Positions 23,462 to 30,548 of a stretch of 33,877 nt of DNA are shown one piece after another. Each line of letters begins with the position of its first letter. Position 1 is the stretch's first letter. The stretch spans positions 1 to 33,877 of the forward strand of contig JAVWYO010000009.1 in the NCBI GenBank assembly GCA_036661515.1. The letters are read 5' to 3'. Under the pieces are notes generated by a model that searched no databases, was not told where the DNA came from, and worked only from the letters and a program-made list of their open reading frames with translations. The stretch comes from HGM05232 sp036661515. Its GTDB lineage: Bacteria; Bacteroidota; Bacteroidia; Bacteroidales; Muribaculaceae. The translations under genes were made by a program, and so were the position numbers.

Positions 23462-26374
23462 ATGCGTATTTTATCGTCTAAGAGAATTCTTTTAGTAATT
23501 CTCATAACTCTTACTACAATCTTTTCATCACATATTTCAGCTACAAATATCACAGGAACTGTTGTTGATTTAAAGGATAATAGTCCGCTACCACAAGCTA
23601 TAATACGCCTTGTCTCAGCACGTGATAGCTCTTTTATTAAGGGTGCGTCAAGTGACATAGATGGTAAATTTCAGCTCTTAGATATAAAAAATGGAGTTTA
23701 CAAAATAAGCATAAGTTATATAGGATATGAAACACAAAGCAAGCGTGTAAAAGCGTCAGATGGTGCAGGAAATGTAAATCTTGGAAAAATAGCAATGAAA
23801 GAGAACACCATCATGCTGAAAGAAACGACTGTTGTTGGTGTAAAGGCAGAGATAAAAGTTAAAGAGGATACAATAGAATATAATGCCGATTCTTACAAAA
23901 CACAACCTAATGCTGTGGTTGAAGATTTATTAAAGCGACTTCCGGGTGTAGAAATAAGTAGTGATGGTAAAATTACGTCGAATGGGAAAGAGATAACAAA
24001 AATACTTGTTGATGGAAAAGAGTTTTTCTCTGATGACCCCAAAGTAGCGACAAAAAATATTCCAGTAGGCATTGTGGATAAATTGCAGGTTGTTGATCGC
24101 AAATCAGACCTTGCACGCACCACAGGGGTTGATGATGGAGAAGATGAAACGGTGATAAATTTGACAGTAAAAAAGGGCAAGAATAATGGTTGGTTTGGTA
24201 ATGCTACTGCTGGATATGGCAGCGACAATCGTTATGGCGGTAATTTTATGGTCAATAGATTTTGGGATGGTAATCAAATAAGCATTCTCGGTGGAGCAAA
24301 TAATACTAATAATCTCGGTTTCTCCGATGGAAACTCTGGTAGATTTAGTCGATTTGGTGGCAATAATGGAATAAAGACATCGCAAAATATAGGTATTAAT
24401 TTTAATGTGGGTAACGGGGATAAATTTAGAGTTGGAGGAAATGTTCTTTATTCACATTCTGATAATGATGCACGCCAAAGTAGTAACCGACAGAACCTAT
24501 TTGCAGACTCCACATCTTACTATAATTCAAATTCAATAGCTCGTGATAAAGGGCATAATATACGCGGTGATTTTCGTTTGAAATGGGAAATTGATAGTCT
24601 AAATGTGTTAGAGTTTCGACCAAATTTCTCATTAAATTATAATAATTCCGCCAAAACCGATACCTCATCTACAAATGCTGGCGACCTACTTCGTACGCCA
24701 GTGAATAAAAGTCAAAATCAATATAACTCTGATGGAAATAGCTTTGAATTTGGCGGAGAACTCGTATTTAATCATAAGTTTAGGAATAAAATAGGAAGGT
24801 CGTTTAGTGCGCAAGTGCGTTACAACCTAAGTAATGTGAAAGAAAATGGGAGTACTTATTCGCGTAATACTTATTATTTGCTTGATGATAAAGAGGAAAT
24901 TGTTGATCAAGTATATGATAATCACACATGGAGTAATAATGTTAGAGGCCGACTCACGTGGACAGAACCACTTGGTGATGTGAAGAATGCGCGATATCTT
25001 ACATTTGCCTATACATTGCAATACAAATTTAATAATGCTGATAAACTTGTATATGATCATAATGGTTCCACAAAGGCCGCTTATGACCCATATTCAATAA
25101 CATCGCGAGCTCTATCAAATGATGTACTTAAAAAGCTAACAGAGGATTATGGTACTATGGTGCTCACCAATCCAGAACTATTTAAAGCTGCTATTGGCGC
25201 AAATGATATATTAAATGAAGATTTAAGTAATAGATTTCGCAATGATTTCTTAGACCAAAAAGTGCAGATAGGCTTTAAACAGGTTCGTAAAAATTATAAT
25301 TTTGATGTAGGCTTTGCCGTAAATCCATCTATGTCGCAAAGTGTAAATTTGATAAATGATGCTAAGAATATTCCAACACGTTGGGTGTGGAACGTAGCAC
25401 CTTACTTGCGTTACCGTTATAAGATAAATAAGAAAAGTTACCTAAGTGCTGATTATCGAGCACGGTCATCATCTCCAACGATGTCTCAACTTCAACCAGT
25501 TGCAGATACATCTAATCCATTGCGTATAGTTGTAGGTAATCCCAACTTAAAACCTACATTTACCAATCGTTTCAACATACGTTTTAGTGACTATAACGAG
25601 ACGAGCCAACGCAGTATAATGGCCATGGCTACCGCCCAGTTTGCTTCAAATAGTATTATTTCGACATCAAAAAATGACCCAATAACAGGAGGTCAAACAT
25701 CGACTTATGAAAACGTCAATGGAGTGTGGAATGCTCGATTGATGGGAATGATAAGTATGCCATTGCGAAATAAGCATTTTACCTTCTCTAATCATTTATT
25801 TACACAGTATAGTAACAATATAGGGTATATTAATGCGCAATATAATCGTAGTGGGTCATTCATGGTTAGTGAGTCGGCAAGTATGGCATATCGTACAGAT
25901 GTTATAGAGCTTGAAGCCCGTCCTTATTATAATATTCAGACAACGCATAATACCGTTCAAGCCAAATCTACCCCTACTGTTCATAGTTTTGGTGGAACGC
26001 TCAATGCTTCATACTATTTGCCTTTTGGGCTTTCAATCAATACTGACATGACTTATAGTGGAACAAAAGGATATTCTGAAGGATATAATCAAAATCAATG
26101 GTTGTGGAATGCGAATGTTTCGTATCAATTTCTACAAGAACGGAGTGCAACTGTTGCGTTTAATGTATATGATATACTTCATCAAAAGCAAAATATATCA
26201 CGTAGTGTGACCGCTAATTATATACAAGATGTTTCTTATAATACGCTTACACGTTACTTTATGGTTAGCTTTTCGTATCGTTTCAACACATTTGGCGGTA
26301 AAGACAAGATACCACAAAGTAAATATCAGGATTTTGGACGGCCACAACACCCTCGTCGCCCATCACGTCACTAA
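23462..26374 (+). CDS. Outer-membrane beta-barrel protein with carboxypeptidase-regulatory and plug domains
   Basis: From the ATG at 23462 the protein has 970 residues. It has a signal peptide (MRILSSKRILLVILITLTTI, cleavage near residue 27). A carboxypeptidase-regulatory-like domain spans 28-115 (NITGTVVDLKDNSPLPQAII, DGKFQL, SISYIGYE). A plug-like region spans about 120-245 (VVEDLLKRLPGVEISSDGK, ILVDGKEFFSDDP). A long barrel follows, with a final aromatic strand (RYFMVSFSYRFNTFGG) before a basic Pro/Arg/His tail. The frame is open 19 codons further up to a TTG, but that would put a hydrophobic tail before the signal peptide, so 23462 is preferred. It is the same class as 9319-11847 but much diverged. 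No SusD gene or TonB cluster is nearby, so the ligand is unknown. Its stop overlaps that of the convergent glucosaminidase gene. Confidence 0.9.
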   Translation: MRILSSKRILLVILITLTTIFSSHISATNITGTVVDLKDNSPLPQAIIRLVSARDSSFIKGASSDIDGKFQLLDIKNGVYKISISYIGYETQSKRVKASDGAGNVNLGKIAMKENTIMLKETTVVGVKAEIKVKEDTIEYNADSYKTQPNAVVEDLLKRLPGVEISSDGKITSNGKEITKILVDGKEFFSDDPKVATKNIPVGIVDKLQVVDRKSDLARTTGVDDGEDETVINLTVKKGKNNGWFGNATAGYGSDNRYGGNFMVNRFWDGNQISILGGANNTNNLGFSDGNSGRFSRFGGNNGIKTSQNIGINFNVGNGDKFRVGGNVLYSHSDNDARQSSNRQNLFADSTSYYNSNSIARDKGHNIRGDFRLKWEIDSLNVLEFRPNFSLNYNNSAKTDTSSTNAGDLLRTPVNKSQNQYNSDGNSFEFGGELVFNHKFRNKIGRSFSAQVRYNLSNVKENGSTYSRNTYYLLDDKEEIVDQVYDNHTWSNNVRGRLTWTEPLGDVKNARYLTFAYTLQYKFNNADKLVYDHNGSTKAAYDPYSITSRALSNDVLKKLTEDYGTMVLTNPELFKAAIGANDILNEDLSNRFRNDFLDQKVQIGFKQVRKNYNFDVGFAVNPSMSQSVNLINDAKNIPTRWVWNVAPYLRYRYKINKKSYLSADYRARSSSPTMSQLQPVADTSNPLRIVVGNPNLKPTFTNRFNIRFSDYNETSQRSIMAMATAQFASNSIISTSKNDPITGGQTSTYENVNGVWNARLMGMISMPLRNKHFTFSNHLFTQYSNNIGYINAQYNRSGSFMVSESASMAYRTDVIELEARPYYNIQTTHNTVQAKSTPTVHSFGGTLNASYYLPFGLSINTDMTYSGTKGYSEGYNQNQWLWNANVSYQFLQERSATVAFNVYDILHQKQNISRSVTANYIQDVSYNTLTRYFMVSFSYRFNTFGGKDKIPQSKYQDFGRPQHPRRPSRH

Positions 26375-27306
26375 CGTAGTTTGAGCGTTTCGCCAGCACT
26401 AATGGTGGCATCTTTATCAATATCGTTTAACTTACAAAGAGAAGAGCATTTAATGCCAAATTTCTGTGCAATGCTATGAATAGAGTCGCCATCTTTCACA
26501 ATATAAGAATCATTTCCTTGCGATGCACATTCTCTTTTCTCTTGAAGATATAGAATAGCTCCTGGTTCAATAGGGGCTTTTTTATCTGAGATGTCATTAA
26601 ATCCACGAAGTTTCTTGACCTTTATGCCAAATTCCTTTGCGATATTTTCGAGTGAGTCATTATTGTGAGCTGTAATATAATAAAGTCCCCATTTGCGACG
26701 AATATTGTGTGTCATGGATAATTCATCAAGGATAGCAATATCAGTGGCGTGCTCTATCGATTCATCACCTTTAAGTTCTTTTCGAGAGGCAATAATAGGC
26801 TGATTTGTGTCGTAGTTGTATAGTTCATAACGTTCAATAATATCAATTAGCTTATCGGGATAAGCTGGATCGGTGGCATATCCACATGCTTTTAGAGTCT
26901 TTGCCCAAGATTTATAATCCGTAATACTGAGTTCAAATAGAGGTTTATAACGCATTTTTTTAAGGAACTTTGCATGATCTTCATATGATTGTGACGCATT
27001 ATCATATTTTCTGAAACATTCTTGCGCTTCGTCATCGTCATGATAAATGCCCTCTCCAGTCCAATCTTTATGACATTTAATACCAAAATGATTATTCCCT
27101 TCGGAGGCAAGTATGCTTGCACCAGCTCCACTCTCAAGTAGTCCTTGTGCCAGTGTAATACTTGCGGGAATACCATACTCTTGCTGATGCAAGACTGCTA
27201 TATTCTTGTATATATCAATGTAGTTTAGATATGATGCAGCAAGTTGTTGTGCATTGCAATTAAATGAAATGCAAATAAATGGGATTAAAAGATGAAGTTT
27301 AGTCAT
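26371..27306 (-). CDS. Secreted glucosaminidase with two LysM domains
   Basis: From the ATG at 27306 the protein has 311 residues. It has a signal peptide (MTKLHLLIPFICISFNCNAQ) with cleavage probably before QQLAAS. A GH73-type N-acetylglucosaminidase domain spans about 25-165; LAQGLLESGAG holds the likely catalytic glutamate E58, followed by NNHFGIKCH and the SYEDHAKFLK block typical of the family. Two C-terminal LysM repeats span about 208-255 and 266-311 and bind peptidoglycan. It is therefore a cell-wall hydrolase acting in the periplasm. The frame continues upstream to an ATG at 27360, but the shorter start fits the signal peptide. Its TAG stop shares four bases with the TAA of the convergent barrel gene. 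Confidence 0.93.
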   Translation of the reverse strand: MTKLHLLIPFICISFNCNAQQLAASYLNYIDIYKNIAVLHQQEYGIPASITLAQGLLESGAGASILASEGNNHFGIKCHKDWTGEGIYHDDDEAQECFRKYDNASQSYEDHAKFLKKMRYKPLFELSITDYKSWAKTLKACGYATDPAYPDKLIDIIERYELYNYDTNQPIIASRKELKGDESIEHATDIAILDELSMTHNIRRKWGLYYITAHNNDSLENIAKEFGIKVKKLRGFNDISDKKAPIEPGAILYLQEKRECASQGNDSYIVKDGDSIHSIAQKFGIKCSSLCKLNDIDKDATISAGETLKLR

Positions 27307-27309
27307 TTT

Positions 27310-27340
27310 ATTGCAATTCGGAAAAATATGAATATATTTG
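27310..27340 (+). promoter_or_regulatory. cdd promoter
   Basis: ATTG (27310-27313, three of four of TTTG) and an exact TATATTTG (27333-27340) are 19 bases apart. The -7 element is 18 bases before the cdd ATG, giving a very short leader. A GAGG sits 5 bases before the ATG. Confidence 0.7.
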
Positions 27341-27358
27341 TACAAATACTGAGGTGTC

Positions 27359-27829
27359 ATGAAAGAAAAATTTATAAGTACAAAGATAAACGTTTACTCT
27401 TATAGTGAGTTAAGTGATGAGAATAAAAATCTTATAGACCTTGCAAAAGAGGCAACAACTCGCTCTTATGCGCCATATAGCAAATTTAGCGTAGGCGCAG
27501 CGTTATTACTCTCTAATGGAGAAATAGTAACAGGAAGCAACCAAGAAAATGCTGCATTCCCATCTGGGACATGTGCTGAACGAACGGCAATATACTATGC
27601 TCATTCACAATATCCAGCCGAACGTGTAGTGAAACTTGCAATAGCAGCTTTTTATGAGGGAAGTTTTCTTGTAGACCCTATTTCGCCCTGCGGAGCATGT
27701 CGACAAGCGATTCTTGAATATGAAAAACTTGGAGGGTTACCCATAGAGATACTTCTTTATGGCGAGAAAGAAATATATATTTTAGAAGGTATAAAATCGT
27801 TGCTACCATTGCAATTTGATGAATTTTAA
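27359..27829 (+). CDS. cdd: Cytidine deaminase
   Basis: This enzyme deaminates cytidine and deoxycytidine to uridine forms in pyrimidine salvage. The 156-residue length is that of the small tetrameric class. The zinc site is complete: C72 and catalytic E74 in TCAERTA, and C111/C114 in PCGACRQ. SYAPYSKFSVGAAL (36-49) binds substrate. It is divergent from the glucosaminidase gene and 101 bases upstream of dnaX. No terminator is evident, but dnaX has its own -7 element. Confidence 0.97.
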   Translation: MKEKFISTKINVYSYSELSDENKNLIDLAKEATTRSYAPYSKFSVGAALLLSNGEIVTGSNQENAAFPSGTCAERTAIYYAHSQYPAERVVKLAIAAFYEGSFLVDPISPCGACRQAILEYEKLGGLPIEILLYGEKEIYILEGIKSLLPLQFDEF

Positions 27830-27896
27830 ATTTTCGTTTTCGCGTTTTGTAAATTACTTAGGTGTCATTGACAGTGGTTTTCCGGAAGAATAATTG

Positions 27897-27904
27897 TATA
27901 TTTG
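27897..27904 (+). promoter_or_regulatory. -7 element for dnaX
   Basis: TATATTTG matches TAnnTTTG and is 26 bases before the dnaX ATG. A TTGACA hexamer at 27868-27873 lies a little upstream, but the spacing does not fit the -33/-7 rule, so only the -7 is claimed. Confidence 0.55.
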
Positions 27905-27930
27905 TGCATATCATTTTGAATTTATGACAA

Positions 27931-29658
27931 ATGGAGAATTATATTGTATCAGCTCGAAAATACCGCCCTTCTACCTTTAAGACAATTGTAGGGCAGCAAG
28001 GATTGACGCATACCCTAAAGTCGGCTATCGACTCCGAAAAACTTGCTCACGCATATCTCTTTTGTGGGCCACGAGGAGTGGGTAAAACCTCATGCGCGCG
28101 CATCTTTGCAAAAACGATAAATTGCTTGAACCCCACAGCCGATGGAGAGGCTTGTAATGAATGTGAATCGTGTGTTGCATTTAATGAGCAACGTTCTTAT
28201 AATATTGTTGAGCTTGATGCTGCCTCGAACAACTCGGTTGACAATATGCGTAACCTTACTGAGCAGGTAAGAGTTCCGCCTCCACTTGGGAAGTATAGAG
28301 TGTTCATTATTGATGAGGTTCACATGCTCTCAACGCAGGCTTTTAATGCATTCTTGAAGACTCTTGAAGAACCGCCATCTCATGCAATTTTTATCCTTGC
28401 CACAACAGAGAAGCACAAGATTATACCAACTATATTGTCGAGATGCCAGATATATGATTTTGCGCGTATCACGCCACAAGATATAGTAGAGCAATTAACA
28501 TACATAGCTTCTCAAGAAAAAATATCCGTAGAGCCTGCAGCACTAAATGTTATTGCTTTAAAGGCAGATGGTGCAATGCGAGATGCTTTGTCAATATTTG
28601 ATCAAGTGGCTGCATCGACAATGGGAAATATAACCTATCGAAGTGCAATAGATAATCTTAATGTGCTTGACTATGATTATTATTTTAGGCTCGTAGAAGT
28701 GTTTCTTAGCGGAGATGTGCCTGAATCCCTGCTTATATACAAAGAGGTGCGTGATAGAGGATTTGATTCGCTATTCTTCATAAATGGAGTAGCATCACAT
28801 CTTCGCAACTTGATGGTTGCCCAAAGCGAAACGACTATTTCCTTATTGGAAGTTAGCAATGATGTAGCTCAACGTTACATTGAACAATCACGAAAATGTG
28901 CGCCATCATTTTTCTATAAGGCGATGGATATATGTAATACCTGCGATATGAATTATAGAACGGCAAGTAATAAGCAATTTCTTATAGAATTATCGCTAAT
29001 TAAGTTGTGTCAATTGACCGATACTCCATTGCCACCACAACCGCATGACACGATTAAAAAAGTTGTTGCAGTGCAGGAAAATGCAGTTCAGCCAGCTAAA
29101 TCAGAGCCACTGGTTGCTCCAAGTCCCTCTGTACCCGTAGTTACTGAGCGCAAAGTTGAATATAATGCAGCACCAACACCAACACCAACACATAAAGTGA
29201 TTCCAGCCGTAACACCGCGTATTATGGTGAATGGTGGAGCTGCTAATGATAGAAAAACGCAGATAGAAGTTACACCGAAAGCTGTTAAGAGTAACAATAG
29301 CGAGTTTAGCGAAGAGCAAATGAAGGAAGCCTGGATGAGCTTTATCGCAGAAAATTCCAAACTTGTACTTCTTACTAATGCAATGCGAGGGGCTACACCG
29401 CAAAAGAGTTCTAATGATAAATTTGAGGTACAGGTTGATAATGTTGGTCAACTTGAAATAATGAATACCCATCTTTTAGATGTTGTGAACTATCTTCGCA
29501 ATAAATTATCTAATGAGAACATTACGCTAACGGCATCTGTTTCTGTTGGAAATGTTGCTCCTAAAATATTAAATCCTGCTGATATTGTTGCCGAAATGAT
29601 GACTAAAAATAAAGCAATAAAGGATTTAATAGAAACATTTCAACTCGGATTGTCATAA
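27931..29658 (+). CDS. dnaX: DNA polymerase III subunit tau/gamma (clamp loader)
   Basis: DnaX is the ATPase of the sliding-clamp loader and holds the replisome together. It has 575 residues. The AAA+ ATPase has Walker A GPRGVGKT (46-53), a zinc module with C65, C75, C78 and C81, Walker B VFIIDEVH (124-131), sensor-1 ATT and the SRC motif with the arginine finger (170-172). Domain III runs to about residue 365. A disordered proline/threonine-rich linker follows (about 366-440, including APTPTPTHK), then a C-terminal domain (about 450-575) for polymerase contact. I see no in-frame slippery heptamer, so production of a separate gamma form is not supported. Confidence 0.97.
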   Translation: MENYIVSARKYRPSTFKTIVGQQGLTHTLKSAIDSEKLAHAYLFCGPRGVGKTSCARIFAKTINCLNPTADGEACNECESCVAFNEQRSYNIVELDAASNNSVDNMRNLTEQVRVPPPLGKYRVFIIDEVHMLSTQAFNAFLKTLEEPPSHAIFILATTEKHKIIPTILSRCQIYDFARITPQDIVEQLTYIASQEKISVEPAALNVIALKADGAMRDALSIFDQVAASTMGNITYRSAIDNLNVLDYDYYFRLVEVFLSGDVPESLLIYKEVRDRGFDSLFFINGVASHLRNLMVAQSETTISLLEVSNDVAQRYIEQSRKCAPSFFYKAMDICNTCDMNYRTASNKQFLIELSLIKLCQLTDTPLPPQPHDTIKKVVAVQENAVQPAKSEPLVAPSPSVPVVTERKVEYNAAPTPTPTHKVIPAVTPRIMVNGGAANDRKTQIEVTPKAVKSNNSEFSEEQMKEAWMSFIAENSKLVLLTNAMRGATPQKSSNDKFEVQVDNVGQLEIMNTHLLDVVNYLRNKLSNENITLTASVSVGNVAPKILNPADIVAEMMTKNKAIKDLIETFQLGLS

Positions 29659-30001
29659 TCGGTTAACCTCAAAGAGCGAATTACAAATTTGTAATAGTGC
29701 ATAAATATTCGCTAAAAAATACGTGAAAAATAGCTTAAATATCATATATAAACCTCTAATTATCAAGTAATGTTAATTTTTACGTTAATAGAATTAAATA
29801 GATATTTATCAATCATATAATAAGTTAACGCTATTATGGTAAATTGAATCAAGAAATATTTCTTTAATCCAAGTTTATTAGTTAATAATGATTAAATAAT
29901 TGTTGCGTTTAGAAAATAGTTCATCATATTGTATAAATATTTGCAATCTAATCTTATATTTGCGTTGTTTGAGTGAGTTTAACTCTAAAAAAATACTGAT
30001 T
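29659..30001. other. Palindrome-rich intergenic region
   Basis: This AT-rich spacer of 343 bases has no supported gene. It holds perfect palindromes GGTTAACC (29661-29668), ATTACAAATTTGTAAT (29680-29695) and AAGAAATATTTCTT (29851-29864). A 7-base inverted repeat AGCGAAT/ATTCGCT (29675-29681 with 29707-29713) encloses the second palindrome. A -7 promoter element lies at its right end. No T-tract terminator for dnaX is visible. Confidence 0.7.
29955..29962 (+). promoter_or_regulatory. -7 element of the sigma-like gene
   Basis: TATATTTG matches TAnnTTTG, 40 bases before the ATG at 30002. A matching -33 is not clear. It lies inside the upstream extension of the reading frame, supporting the shorter start for the next gene. 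Confidence 0.5.
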
Positions 30002-30403
30002 ATGATGAATAATGAAATTTCTAAAAGCCCTAAATTGTCTATTGATAAAAGGCTGGTGCTTAATTCGTATTCTGATATATGTAATCATAAATCAAATTGG
30101 TATATGAAGATTTTTCGGAATATAATTGCTCGTGAGATGCAAACAATAGAATACGATAATGGATATGATTTTCATCATATAGATGAGATGCCAAATGAAG
30201 TCATAGGAATGTCTCTATTCGAGGAGGGGCTTGTTCATAACATTTCTGAAATTGAGTTTGAGTTATCGTCAATGCCTACTGTTGAGAAGAGCATAATAAA
30301 GCTATATATTAAAGGGTATAGCATAAACGAGATTAGTATCTTTATTAGTAGAAAGCATCTTATGGTAATAAGTGACGTAAAAACTTTTTTATCGAAATTT
30401 TAA
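30002..30403 (+). CDS. Small sigma-70-region-4-like protein
   Basis: The protein has 133 residues from the ATG at 30002 (a second ATG follows at once). The C-terminal 60 residues (ELSSMPTVEKSIIKLYIKGY, then SINEISIFISRKHLMVISDV) follow the sigma-factor region 4 pattern: 'L..LP..eR.v..L...G.s..EIa', then a recognition helix. The earlier NWYMKIFRNIIAREMQTI recalls the region 2.4 end of Bacteroidota ECF sigma factors. Regions 2.1-2.2, which contact core polymerase, are absent, so it may be a reduced sigma factor, an anti-sigma-like partner or a plain DNA-binding protein. The frame is open upstream to 29900, but a -7 element lies inside that stretch. It stands alone, with palindromes upstream that could be its own sites. 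Function is not assigned with confidence. Confidence 0.65.
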   Translation: MMNNEISKSPKLSIDKRLVLNSYSDICNHKSNWYMKIFRNIIAREMQTIEYDNGYDFHHIDEMPNEVIGMSLFEEGLVHNISEIEFELSSMPTVEKSIIKLYIKGYSINEISIFISRKHLMVISDVKTFLSKF

Positions 30404-30480
30404 ATATCATTCATTCGTCTATTTTCAACTTGTTTTAATTGTTTTTTAGGTGTAGGAAACGGTATATGGAAAATTCTTTG

Positions 30481-30488
30481 TAAATTTG
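30481..30488 (+). promoter_or_regulatory. -7 element of pheT-yebC
   Basis: TAAATTTG matches TAnnTTTG, 60 bases before the pheT ATG. No clear TTTG is present at -33. The leader contains a small GU-rich hairpin (AGGTGCA/TGTGCCT) of uncertain meaning. Confidence 0.5.
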
Positions 30489-30548
30489 TGGGAATTTTTA
30501 GTATAAAGGTGCATAATGTGCCTATAATTCAGACAATAAAGAATCGCT

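Noticed and set aside
27307..27360. Upstream ATG at 27360 for the glucosaminidase
   Set aside because: The extra 18 residues precede a complete signal peptide, and the region carries the cdd promoter.
29056..29062. AAAAAAG run in dnaX as a programmed frameshift site making the gamma subunit
   Set aside because: A -1 shift would meet a stop about 13 codons later at a plausible place, but the codon phase is AAA AAA GTT, not A AAA AAG, so the slippery heptamer is not in frame. I also see no convincing downstream stem. Six-A runs are common in this AT-rich sequence.
29900..30001. Longer N-terminus of the sigma-like protein starting from TTG at 29900
   Set aside because: A -7 promoter element (29955-29962) lies inside it, and the extra residues are cysteine/leucine-rich without family similarity. 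The ATG at 30002 is preferred.
30500..30548. Possible regulatory RNA (T-box or attenuator) in the pheT leader
   Set aside because: Only a 7-base hairpin with GU pairs is seen; there is no terminator stem, leader peptide rich in Phe or T-box sequence.
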